64,000 nt of DNA from Chitinophaga pollutisoli (GTDB taxonomy: Bacteria > Bacteroidota > Bacteroidia > Chitinophagales > Chitinophagaceae): the NCBI RefSeq assembly GCF_038396755.1, contig NZ_CP149822.1, positions 4,866,001 through 4,930,000 on the forward strand, read 5' to 3'. Within the stretch, counting starts at the first letter, position 1; each line of letters starts with the position of its first letter. The notes beneath the pieces are model-generated. The model was not told the origin of the DNA. It was given only the letters and a program-made list of their open reading frames with translations, and made no database searches. Both the position numbers and the translations under genes were made by a program. Of the stretch, positions 38,229 through 46,197 are shown one piece after another.

Positions 38229-39167
38229 ATGTTGGGTAAAACCCGCATATTGACGGCCTTCCTTACCGGGAGCGCAGCCGTCGCCATGGCGCAATCCAAT
38301 CCACCGGTCAGGCCGCTTGAGCCTGGCCGGCCCGCCAGGCTTACGGCCGCCGCTACCGGCGCTACGCGATACCAATGGTACCGCAACGGCGCCGCCATTC
38401 CTGGCGCCATCGGAAACGTGCTGCAAACCGGGGACCCCGGCGCCTATACCGTAATAGCTTACACAGGGCCGGATGTCTGTGCCTCCGATCTATCAGACCC
38501 CGTTATCCTCACCGGCCCGCCGGACGACGGGCCGCAGAAAATCGATCTGGCCGTCGCGAAAACCGCCAATGCCCAGCAATTGCCGGGCGGGCAAAACATT
38601 TCATACCTGCTGACCGTTACCAATAATGGCCCTGCCGCGGCTACGGGGATCGTCGTCAACGACGCCATGCCCGCATCGCTTGCATTCGACCGCTTGCAAC
38701 CACCCGGAAAAGGAACCGCTTCCTACGGCGGCAATCATACCGTGACGTGGAAAATCCCCCTGCTGCAAGCCCGCGAAAGCGCCACGCTCACCATCCTGGC
38801 GAAAGCCGCCAAAACCGGGACCATCGAAAATACCGCGACGGTCGCCGCCGCACAACCCGACAGCATACCCGCCAACAACCGCGCTACACACGTATTACAG
38901 GTGATGCCGTTATTCATTCCCAATGCTTTCACAGCGAATGCGGACGGGCGGAACGACCGTTTCCGCATCATTGGGTTGGAGCGGTATCCCGAAAATGAGC
39001 TGGCGATTTTCAACCGGTGGGGGACCGTCGTTTTTCAGCAGAAGAATTACCAGCAACGCTGGGATGCGCAGGGGCAGGAAGCCGGGACCTACGTATACGT
39101 TTTGCGCATACGCGATGCCGCCGGCGAATGGCAGCTGTTGAAGGGGCATGTGATCGTGCTGCGGTAG
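38229..39167 (+). CDS. DUF11 / CHU_C protein with T9SS type B sorting domain
   Basis: After a signal peptide (ILTAFLTGSAAVAMAQ), the protein has an Ig-like segment (ARLTAAATGATRYQWYRNGAAIPGA) and a DUF11 repeat (DLAVAKTANAQQLPGGQNISYLLTVTNNGPAAATGIVV to about residue 220). It ends with the gliding-motility-associated C-terminal domain: LFIPNAFTANADGRNDRF, ELAIFNRWGTVVFQ, YVYVLRIRDAAGEWQLLKGHVIVL. That domain directs type IX secretion and cell-surface attachment (type B signal). The protein has 312 residues. It is the only one of the trio with a sorting signal, so it is inferred to anchor the other two. Confidence 0.85.
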   Translation: MLGKTRILTAFLTGSAAVAMAQSNPPVRPLEPGRPARLTAAATGATRYQWYRNGAAIPGAIGNVLQTGDPGAYTVIAYTGPDVCASDLSDPVILTGPPDDGPQKIDLAVAKTANAQQLPGGQNISYLLTVTNNGPAAATGIVVNDAMPASLAFDRLQPPGKGTASYGGNHTVTWKIPLLQARESATLTILAKAAKTGTIENTATVAAAQPDSIPANNRATHVLQVMPLFIPNAFTANADGRNDRFRIIGLERYPENELAIFNRWGTVVFQQKNYQQRWDAQGQEAGTYVYVLRIRDAAGEWQLLKGHVIVLR

Positions 39168-39189
39168 AAGATTGGGGCCGGTGATTACA

Positions 39190-39972
39190 TTAAAACACCT
39201 CCAATATTTTTGCGGAACCTGTATACCTGGCCGTCCCGATAACACCGTGGCGGTCGGGTTTTCCCATTTCTATACCGATGCCCAGTACCAGCGAAGCATC
39301 GTCTGGCAGGGGTTCCTGCAATTGCAGGAAAAGTTCCGTCTTCTCCGATTCCGCCGCCTGGAACCGCCATTCTGTTGCGATGCTGTGGGGATAGGTGGTA
39401 ACGGAGGGATGGAAACCGTTTTGATGGTACTGGATATCACCCACGATGCCCAGGGTAATGATCATGCGGTAGAAAGGGGCTTGCCAGGGCAAGGCCAGGG
39501 CGATGCCGGGCTGGATGTGGGGGATGACGACGGTAGCGGAAGCCTGCGTGCGATCCGTATGCACGGAGAGGGGATGGCGCAGGAGGCCGTCGAACGGATA
39601 GTTGCTGTTGAGTTGGAAGCCCGAGAGCATATGCCGGTGGCGGGACAATAAAATACGCCGCTGGCCGCGGCAGTCCTCGGTATTCATCTCCTGGATGTTT
39701 TTGGCCGCTTTGTTCAGCGCTCCCGTGAAATTCGGATCTCCGAGGTGTTTAATGCGGGCTAATGCCCGGCGAATGCCGGCCGTGAGCTTATTGCATGCGC
39801 CGAAGTCGGAGAGGTGCATGCGCGTACCTTCGAATCGCGGCGCCTGCAAGATATCTTTTTTCGAAGGGCCGGTGCGCCTCCTGAAGATGATCTTGTCGGA
39901 ACCTTTGCGCTTATAGGCCGTAAACTCCCCGATCTTGCCGGTCATTTCCAGCGGTGTTAATATAACTCCCAT
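39190..39972 (-). CDS. Conserved hypothetical protein, no recognised domain
   Basis: A 260-residue protein without signal peptide or membrane helix. The N-terminal third is strongly basic (EFTAYKRKGSDKIIFRRRTGPSKKDILQ, GIRRALARIKH), which could mean nucleic-acid binding. The rest is beta-rich and less charged. I do not recognise the family; similar proteins of unknown role are, as far as I recall, common in Chitinophagaceae. It is convergent with the CHU_C gene (22 bp apart), and its upstream region contains the palindrome and tandem repeat at 40063-40143. Confidence 0.65.
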   Translation of the reverse strand: MGVILTPLEMTGKIGEFTAYKRKGSDKIIFRRRTGPSKKDILQAPRFEGTRMHLSDFGACNKLTAGIRRALARIKHLGDPNFTGALNKAAKNIQEMNTEDCRGQRRILLSRHRHMLSGFQLNSNYPFDGLLRHPLSVHTDRTQASATVVIPHIQPGIALALPWQAPFYRMIITLGIVGDIQYHQNGFHPSVTTYPHSIATEWRFQAAESEKTELFLQLQEPLPDDASLVLGIGIEMGKPDRHGVIGTARYTGSAKILEVF

Positions 39973-40062
39973 ATTTAAGCAGGTTTAACTCGGAGATATA
40001 ACAACCCAAATATAGATTTTGTTGGAGTTTGCCAGGACTTTAACAAGCGTATATCCTGTATA

Positions 40063-40090
40063 TATCCTGCCCTTTATAAAGGGCAGGATA
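40063..40090. repeat. 28-bp perfect palindrome
   Basis: The half-site TATCCTGCCCTTTA is followed directly by its exact reverse complement, giving a 28-bp perfect palindrome with no spacer. A further TATATCCTG copy lies just upstream, and GGCAGGATATATC lies downstream of the tandem repeat. The CCTGCC/GGCAGG core thus recurs across about 100 bp. It lies about 90 bp upstream of the leftward hypothetical gene. Confidence 0.8.
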
Positions 40091-40110
40091 AAGGCATGGT
40101 ATAGGCAGGG

Positions 40111-40143
40111 CAAAGGCAGGACAAAGGCAGGACAAAGGCAGGA
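40111..40143. repeat. Tandem repeat of an 11-bp unit
   Basis: Three exact copies of CAAAGGCAGGA stand in a row, preceded by two degenerate copies (TAAAGGCATGG, TAGGCAGGG). The unit contains the same GGCAGGA word as the arms of the adjacent 28-bp palindrome. There are no spacers, so it is not a CRISPR array. Confidence 0.8.
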
Positions 40144-40267
40144 TATATCACTTTTTAGGCTACCAGCACCCCTTGTTTTCTACCGGGTAAGCAAGCGGCT
40201 GCCCTGCATTGGAGATAGTATATCGAAAGATGCGGGCGTCAACGAAACGGATGCTTCTTCTTCCGGA

Positions 40268-41086
40268 TTAATACGAATTCACCGCGCACAACACTGCCTG
40301 GTTAACGGAATGGTACAATCTTTCCGTCAGCGCTTCGTAGGTTTCATTGGCTGCTTCCGTATCAAATCCCAGGTCGTTCCAGGAGCCCATGCCCCCGAAA
40401 ACCCAGGCGCTGCCGGCGGCATACAGGAGCTGGCGGGCCGTGAGGGAGAAGTAATCGTTCGGGATCAGGTGCTGGTTGTAGTAAGCCTGCTCCGGCGTGT
40501 CTGACGAAAGGGTGAGCCGGGCTTTGCGGAATATTTTTCCAAAACCTTCCTCGTTTTTTTCGAACGCGAAAGTTTCGATGTTGAAGAGCGCTTCTTCCAG
40601 CGCGTCTTTCGCCTGCTGCTGCGGTATTTGCAAATCCTGCGTTTTGAACTGGTTGGGGATGCGCATATAGCTGACCGACCAGGCCTTCTTGTTGGGATGA
40701 TCTTCTTGCGTCACTTCCCATTTACCGGTCCAGGCTTCGGAATAGTTGAGGTACACGGCTTCTATAATCCAGGTGCCGCCACCGCCGATGAACCCCGCTG
40801 TCTTGTAATCCTTCATGGGGAGTTGCTCTTTGGACGGGCTGTAATGCAACCGCAACTTCTGGCAACCGCCGTCCTGGAGGAACCGGTACCAGTCGCCGGG
40901 GTTGGCGGCCACCACTTTTTCTCTCTTGCTCATGAACAGGATAGGGGCTTCCAGGATTTTGAAGGTGACGCGGTTGCAATATTGGAAAGAAAGGTTGGCG
41001 GACAAGTCCGGATTGCGGATCCTGCTTTTCAGGAAAGCGTTGCCGAATGCGGCCAAAGTAACGATCTGGTATAGTGTGCCGGTCAT
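40268..41086 (-). CDS. Hypothetical protein, no recognised domain
   Basis: The start MTGTLYQIVTLAAFGNAFLK was preferred to an upstream in-frame start lacking family-like features. The 272-residue protein has no signal peptide. Visible features are a basic segment (FMSKREKVVAANPGDWYRFL), a glycine run (TAGFIGGGGTWIIEAVYLNYSEAW) and a helical C-terminal half (FSLTARQLLYAAGSAWVFGGMGSWNDLGFDTEA). I do not recognise it. It is divergent from the carotenoid operon, sharing the 202-bp AT-rich interval with it. The function is unknown. Confidence 0.65.
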   Translation of the reverse strand: MTGTLYQIVTLAAFGNAFLKSRIRNPDLSANLSFQYCNRVTFKILEAPILFMSKREKVVAANPGDWYRFLQDGGCQKLRLHYSPSKEQLPMKDYKTAGFIGGGGTWIIEAVYLNYSEAWTGKWEVTQEDHPNKKAWSVSYMRIPNQFKTQDLQIPQQQAKDALEEALFNIETFAFEKNEEGFGKIFRKARLTLSSDTPEQAYYNQHLIPNDYFSLTARQLLYAAGSAWVFGGMGSWNDLGFDTEAANETYEALTERLYHSVNQAVLCAVNSY

Positions 41087-41182
41087 ATAAGCGGATAATA
41101 ACCGGGCAAGGTACAGAGAAAAAGGCGGCAAATGACCATTAACCGGGGAATAGCGCCAGATTCTAAAAAATATAAGTATATA

Positions 41183-41226
41183 ATTGTACTAAATATTGAA
41201 TTATAAGTGTAATATTGTACTAAATA
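41183..41226 (+). promoter_or_regulatory. Direct repeat in front of the carotenoid operon
   Basis: The 13-mer ATTGTACTAAATA occurs twice (41183-41195 and 41214-41226) with starts exactly 31 bp apart, close to three helical turns. Each copy is preceded by a matching ATAAGT word, so the repeated block is nearly 30 bp. The second copy ends 62 bp before the crtI ATG, in the shared upstream region of crtI and the divergent hypothetical gene. This is a good candidate operator for carotenoid control; no regulator gene is adjacent. Confidence 0.55.
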
Positions 41227-41288
41227 ATCTGTGGACGTTTGCCGGTTACCCTGATACATTGATTTTTTGAACTTCAACTGAACTAGTA

Positions 41289-42779
41289 ATGCAAAGCAAA
41301 ATTGCGATCATAGGCGCTGGAATTTCTGGATTATCGGCAGCGGCATATGCGGCGAAGGCGGGGCATGAGGTGCATGTTTTTGAGAAAAATGGCGAGCCCG
41401 GCGGCAGAGCCAGGCAGTTCGAAGCAGCCGGGTATACCTTCGATATGGGGCCGAGTTGGTATTGGATGCCCGATATTATTGAAGCGTTTTTCCGCGATTT
41501 CGACTGCAGTGTTGCTGATTTTTATGAACTCGTGCCGCTGGATCCCCAATTCGCAATGATCTTCGCAGACGGTCAATTGTCTGTTCCGAAGGAATACGGC
41601 GAGTTGCGATCGCTCTTCGAGAACACAGAATCGGGTGCCGGCCGCAGGCTCGACGCATTCATGAAATCCGCCCGTAACAAATATGAGGTGGGGATGGGGG
41701 AATTTGTGCAGAAGCCCTGCCATTCCTGGTGGGAGTTCGTTTCCCCTAAAATTGCACTGTCCTCGTTGAAACTGGATCTATTCACCGGCTTCCGCAAGTA
41801 TGTGAGCAAATTCTTTAAAAATCCCCGGTTGGCGGCATTGATGGAATTTCCCGTAATATTTTTGGGCGCTCCGCCAGCAGAAATTCCAGCCCTGTACAGC
41901 CTGATGAATTACGGTGGGTTGGTCTTGGGGACCTGGTACCCGATGGGAGGCTTTTATCAATTAGTGACGGCCATGCAGGCAGTCGCCAGGCGCGAAGGCG
42001 CCAGGTTTTATTTCAACAGTCCGGTGGAGCGTATTATTGTGGAAAATGAAAGCGTGAACGGGCTTGTCGTCAACGGTGAAAGGCATACTTTCGACGCCGT
42101 TATCGCGTCATCCGACTATCACCATACCGAAACATTACTCGACGCAGCTTACAGGAATTACGACGATGCATATTGGCACACCCGTACTTTCGCACCTTCG
42201 TCGCTCATTTATTACCTTGGCTTTCGCGAGAAATTGCCCGGGCTACGCCACCACAATTTGTTTTTCGAGCACGCGCTCGACGGGCATATCGCTGATATTT
42301 ACAAAGAAAAACGTTGGCCGCGGGAGCCGCTGTTCTACGCCTGCTGTCCCTCCCAAACAGATCCATCGGTAGCTCCTCCTGGTCATGAAAATTTATTCCT
42401 GCTAATGCCGCTGGCGCCAGGGCTCAACGATGAGGAGCCATTGCGGGAACGATATCTTGCACAAATGCTTGCCCGGCTGGAGAAACATACCGGTATAACG
42501 GGATTGTACGACAAGATCGATTACAGGCGGAGTTATTGTGTGCGTGATTTCGTGGCGGATTACAACGCTTTCCAGGGCAATGCTTACGGGCTGGCCAATA
42601 CGCTTTCCCAAACCGCGGTACGCAAACCTGCTATCCGCAACAGGAAGTTGTGCAATCTGTTCTATACCGGGCAACTCACGGTTCCCGGTCCCGGTGTTCC
42701 TCCTTCGGTCATATCGGGGAAAATAGCTGCCAATGAAATCAATCAAATAAAATCCAGGTGTTATGAAAGTGCTATTTGA
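41289..42779 (+). CDS. crtI: Phytoene desaturase
   Basis: The 496-residue flavoprotein begins with the dinucleotide-binding motif IAIIGAGISGLSAAAYAAKAGHEVHVFEKN and the CrtI hallmark GEPGGRARQFEAAGYTFDMGPSWYWMPD. It ends with the family C-terminal signature FYTGQLTVPGPGVPPSVISGKIAANEI. CrtI desaturates phytoene stepwise, normally to lycopene, at the membrane. It opens the crtI-crtB-crtZ-crtYcd operon, and its 3' end overlaps crtB by 17 bp, implying coupled translation. A four-step bacterial desaturase is the default reading; the exact number of steps cannot be read from sequence. Confidence 0.95.
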   Translation: MQSKIAIIGAGISGLSAAAYAAKAGHEVHVFEKNGEPGGRARQFEAAGYTFDMGPSWYWMPDIIEAFFRDFDCSVADFYELVPLDPQFAMIFADGQLSVPKEYGELRSLFENTESGAGRRLDAFMKSARNKYEVGMGEFVQKPCHSWWEFVSPKIALSSLKLDLFTGFRKYVSKFFKNPRLAALMEFPVIFLGAPPAEIPALYSLMNYGGLVLGTWYPMGGFYQLVTAMQAVARREGARFYFNSPVERIIVENESVNGLVVNGERHTFDAVIASSDYHHTETLLDAAYRNYDDAYWHTRTFAPSSLIYYLGFREKLPGLRHHNLFFEHALDGHIADIYKEKRWPREPLFYACCPSQTDPSVAPPGHENLFLLMPLAPGLNDEEPLRERYLAQMLARLEKHTGITGLYDKIDYRRSYCVRDFVADYNAFQGNAYGLANTLSQTAVRKPAIRNRKLCNLFYTGQLTVPGPGVPPSVISGKIAANEINQIKSRCYESAI

Positions 42780-43599
42780 GGAACTGTCAATGCAGGTGAG
42801 CAAGGCAATTACAAGGAAATACAGCACAAGTTTTTCGATCGGAATACTTGCATTGGCGCCAGCGATACGCCCTGCTATTTATGCGATATATGGATATGTC
42901 AGATTGGCGGATGAAATTGTAGACAGTTTCCATATGCACGACAAACGCCGGTTGCTGGAACGGCTTACGGAGCAGACTTGGCAGGCGCTGGATGAGGGGA
43001 TTTCGCTAAACCCGATCCTGCAATCTTTCCAGGAGACCGTCAATCGCTACGGTATCCACCGGCAACTGATCAGCCGGTTCCTCGACAGTATGCGGATGGA
43101 CCTCGCCCCAATTGACTACGATGACGACAAATACCAGGAATACATTCTGGGATCGGCAGAAGTGGTGGGGTTGATGTGCCTGCAAGTATTCGTAGAGGGC
43201 GATGCAAGCGCTTACGAGAAGTTGAAGCCGTATGCCATGAAGTTGGGCGCTGCATTCCAGAAAGTCAACTTCCTGCGCGACCTGAAAGATGATTACAGGA
43301 TTCTCGGACGCACTTACTTCCCTGGTGTGGACCTGCGGATGTTTGACAACACGGCTAAGATCAGCATAGAAAAGGAAATTGCGGCTGATTTTGCGGAGGC
43401 GTTAATCGGTATTCGCAAACTGCCCGTGTCGTCCAGGTTTGGTGTATATCTTGCTTACAAGTATTATCTTTCGTTGTTCGATAAAATCCGGCAAACACCT
43501 GCCCAGCGCATCCTGGAGGAAAGGGTACGCATACCCAACGGTCGTAAGCTATCGTTGATGATGAGCAGTTATCTCCAATATAAAATAGCAGTCTTATAG
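42763..43599 (+). CDS. crtB: Phytoene synthase
   Basis: This 278-residue protein of the squalene/phytoene synthase family condenses two geranylgeranyl diphosphates into phytoene. The two Asp-rich Mg/diphosphate-binding motifs are intact: residues 50-54 (LADEIVDSF) and 173-177 (FLRDLKDDY). The N-terminal SKAITRKYSTSFSIGILALAPAIRPAIYAIYGYVRLADE is diagnostic. It overlaps crtI by 17 bp and ends 1 bp before crtZ. There is no GGPP synthase gene in the window, so the precursor must come from elsewhere in the genome. Confidence 0.95.
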   Translation: MKVLFEELSMQVSKAITRKYSTSFSIGILALAPAIRPAIYAIYGYVRLADEIVDSFHMHDKRRLLERLTEQTWQALDEGISLNPILQSFQETVNRYGIHRQLISRFLDSMRMDLAPIDYDDDKYQEYILGSAEVVGLMCLQVFVEGDASAYEKLKPYAMKLGAAFQKVNFLRDLKDDYRILGRTYFPGVDLRMFDNTAKISIEKEIAADFAEALIGIRKLPVSSRFGVYLAYKYYLSLFDKIRQTPAQRILEERVRIPNGRKLSLMMSSYLQYKIAVL

Positions 43600-43600
43600 G

Positions 43601-44053
43601 ATGAACGCGGCGATAGTTATATTTACATTTATATTAATGGAAGGGGCCACCTGGGCCATCCATAAGTATGTGATGCACGGTTTTCTCTGGACGTTGCACC
43701 GCGATCACCATGACCATTCGAATGAAGGACAGTTGGAACGGAACGACCTTTTTTTTATCATTTTCGCATTACCCACCATTACGTTGCTGTATTTTGGTGT
43801 GAAACAATCGTTCAGCGCATTGTTTTTTATCGGTCTGGGAATTTTCCTGTACGGGATGGCTTATTTTTTCGTGCACGATATCTTCATTCACCAGCGCATC
43901 CGCTGGATGCGTGACACGAAAAATCCTTATTTCCGTGCGATCCGCAGGGCGCATAAGCAGCATCACAAGCATACGGGTAAGGAAGAAGGGGAGTGTTTCG
44001 GATTTCTGTGGGTGCCATGGAAGTATTTCCTGATGTACTTCAACAAGCATTGA
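43601..44053 (+). CDS. crtZ: Beta-carotene hydroxylase (fatty acid hydroxylase superfamily)
   Basis: The 150-residue membrane protein has the histidine clusters of the non-haem di-iron hydroxylases: HKYVMH, HRDHHDH, HDIFIH and HKQHHKH, with hydrophobic segments between. CrtZ adds hydroxyl groups at C3 and C3' of beta-ionone rings, giving zeaxanthin from beta-carotene. It lies 1 bp after crtB and 4 bp before the lycopene cyclase gene. The product inferred for the cluster is zeaxanthin or a derivative. Confidence 0.93.
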   Translation: MNAAIVIFTFILMEGATWAIHKYVMHGFLWTLHRDHHDHSNEGQLERNDLFFIIFALPTITLLYFGVKQSFSALFFIGLGIFLYGMAYFFVHDIFIHQRIRWMRDTKNPYFRAIRRAHKQHHKHTGKEEGECFGFLWVPWKYFLMYFNKH

Positions 44054-44057
44054 ATCT

Positions 44058-44764
44058 ATGCCTTTACAATGCACATATCTGCTCATTAATTTCCTGGCGG
44101 TTATCATCTGTTTTATTTTTTCGTTTGACCGGAGAATACGCTTTAACGAGCACTTTGGCGCTTGGCTGAAGGCGGCTATGCTGGTTTCGGTGCCTTTTAT
44201 TTGCTGGGATGTATGGTTCACCGAAATGGGGGTGTGGTGGTTCCGGGACAGGTACCTGACAGGAATCCGAATTGCGGGCCTGCCGCTGGAAGAGTGGCTT
44301 TTTTTCTTTGTATTCCGTTTGCCTGCGTATTCACTTATTATTGCCTGGATAAATTTTTCGATTTTTCCTGGGCGACTGCCGTCAACAACCTGGTTGTATT
44401 TGTTTTCACAACAGTATGTGCTTTGGCGGCGTTATTGGAGCACGGCCGGGTATACACGCTTGTAACGGCTTTGACTACAACTGCAACGTTGCTGTACCTG
44501 CATTTTGGCGCCAGGTGGCCACGGATTGGTCAGGCGTTTTTCGTGTACCTATTGCTGATGCCAGGTTTCTTTGCCGTCAATGGTGTATTGACGGGGACGG
44601 GACTGGCCGCACCCGTCGTCAATTACAATCCGACGGATCTGTTGAATCTGAGGGTGCTGACCATCCCCGTCGAGGATTTTGTTTATGGATTTACACAGTT
44701 TTTACTGAACGTATATTTTTTTGAGAAGTTCGCGAAGCGGGAATCCGGGAGCGTCGCCGGATGA
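44058..44764 (+). pseudogene. crtYcd: Lycopene cyclase, fused CrtYc-CrtYd type, frame broken at a T7 run
   Basis: Frame 1 reads MPLQCTYLLINFLAVIICF...GIRIAGLPLEEWLFFF and then diverges from the family. The -1 frame continues with LCIPFACVFTYYCLDKFF and ends VEDFVYGFTQFLLNVYFFEKF. Joined, the product is about 235 residues with two tandem three-helix lycopene cyclase domains (each with the Glu-rich LPLEEW or IPVEDF motif), the fused arrangement typical of Bacteroidota. The break is at a run of seven T (44299-44305); an eighth T restores the family sequence PLEEWLFFLCIPFACVF. The same run contains T-TTT-TTC in the zero frame, a canonical -1 slippery heptamer, and slipping there would give the same protein. 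It cyclises lycopene to beta-carotene. Confidence 0.85.
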
Positions 44765-44892
44765 AAGCCTTATATTTTTATTACTTTTAACCCCGGGGAA
44801 TACAATGCAGTCATTGGACAGGGGAAATTATTGAAAACGGCCTGCAATCAGCCGGCATTGTCAATCTGGCGAACAAAAATTCCGGGTGCTAC

Positions 44893-45990
44893 ATGAACGC
44901 GAACAAGACCGCTTCGGCGATACGCTCATCCAAACAACATTTCGATATCCTCGACGGATTAAGGGGCGTGGCCGCATTGGCGGTAGTGATATTTCATTTC
45001 ATGGAATGGGTGTATACGGATTTCACCCGAAATTTTATTGCGCATGGGTTTCTGGCGGTAGATTTTTTCTTCTGCTTATCCGGGTTCGTGATTGCATACG
45101 CCTACGACGACCGTTTGGGGAAAATGGGCGTCCCGGCGTTTTTCAAATCCCGCATTATTCGCTTGCATCCTTTGGTGGTGGCGGGTTCGGTGATGGGCTT
45201 GCTGGCGTTCTTATGGGATCCTTTCGCTATCGTTCCGGAATCGTATAGTGCGGGCAAGATCGCCCTGATCTTTTTTTGTTCGTTAGTGCTGGCGCCATTT
45301 CCGGTGATGGAAGACCGCGGGTTCAATCTTTTTGGGTTGAATGCGCCTTCGTGGTCGTTGTTTTGGGAATATGTGGCCAATATCGCCTACGCCCTGTTGC
45401 TGCACCGGCTCAGGAGGGTATACATCGCGGTATTGACGCTGATGGCGGCTGTGGGGATCGTTTTCGTGGCGTGCCGGTCCGGTAATTTGCTGGGCGGCTG
45501 GAGCGGGCCTACTTTCTGGGACGGTGGTGCGCGCGTCGCGTATTCTTTCCTGGCAGGCATGCTGATCTACCGTTCCAGGTGGATCATCAAAAACAACCTG
45601 GGTTTTCCGGGGCTGGCGGTGCTGTTGTCACTGGCCTTCCTCATGCCGTTTACTGCCTGGAACTGGCTGACCGAATCCCTGGTCGTATTGCTGTATTTTC
45701 CCTTGCTGGTGGCCCTGGGAGCGGGGGCTGCACTGAAGCCTTCCTTACGTCCGCTATGCGTTTTTTCCGGTAATATTTCCTATCCCTTGTACATGACGCA
45801 TTACGCATTTCTCTGGATGTTCGGGAATTATTACACGAATCAAAAGCCCGGCGGCGCGGAACTCACTGCGGTGATCATTGTAGGCGTGATTGCATTGGTG
45901 GGCGTGGCGTACCTGGTGATGAAGCTATACGATATTCCTGTCAGGAAGTACCTGACGGATAAACGGAATGCCAGGGCAGGGAAGGCGTAG
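44893..45990 (+). CDS. Acyltransferase family 3 membrane protein
   Basis: The 365-residue protein has the Acyltransferase_3 start FDILDGLRGVAALAVVIFHFMEW with the conserved His, the motif GFLAVDFFFCLSGFVIAYAY, the RIIRLHPL arginine motif and about ten hydrophobic helices. It would transfer acyl groups to sugars or lipids across the inner membrane. It starts 128 bp after the lycopene cyclase stop on the same strand. Acylation of a carotenoid glycoside is possible by position, but no carotenoid glycosyltransferase is present, so a cell-envelope substrate is equally likely. Confidence 0.85.
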   Translation: MNANKTASAIRSSKQHFDILDGLRGVAALAVVIFHFMEWVYTDFTRNFIAHGFLAVDFFFCLSGFVIAYAYDDRLGKMGVPAFFKSRIIRLHPLVVAGSVMGLLAFLWDPFAIVPESYSAGKIALIFFCSLVLAPFPVMEDRGFNLFGLNAPSWSLFWEYVANIAYALLLHRLRRVYIAVLTLMAAVGIVFVACRSGNLLGGWSGPTFWDGGARVAYSFLAGMLIYRSRWIIKNNLGFPGLAVLLSLAFLMPFTAWNWLTESLVVLLYFPLLVALGAGAALKPSLRPLCVFSGNISYPLYMTHYAFLWMFGNYYTNQKPGGAELTAVIIVGVIALVGVAYLVMKLYDIPVRKYLTDKRNARAGKA

Positions 45991-46197
45991 TAGCTAACGC
46001 AACTGTTTTTGGCAAACGGAAGGTCTCTTGCAGGGGGGCCAGACTTATCAAGCCAAAAATAATCGCATAGATTTTATTCGCTCACATGGGTAAGGGATTT
46101 GGGTGGGAAATTGTTTGATGGTATTGTATAGATATACTCCATGAGGCTTGGGTGCAAAAATCGTAAATTAGTGATGAATCATCAATCCATCCTCCCC

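Noticed and set aside
40111..40143. Short regular repeats considered as a CRISPR array
   Set aside because: The 11-bp units are contiguous with no spacers, and no cas gene is in the window.
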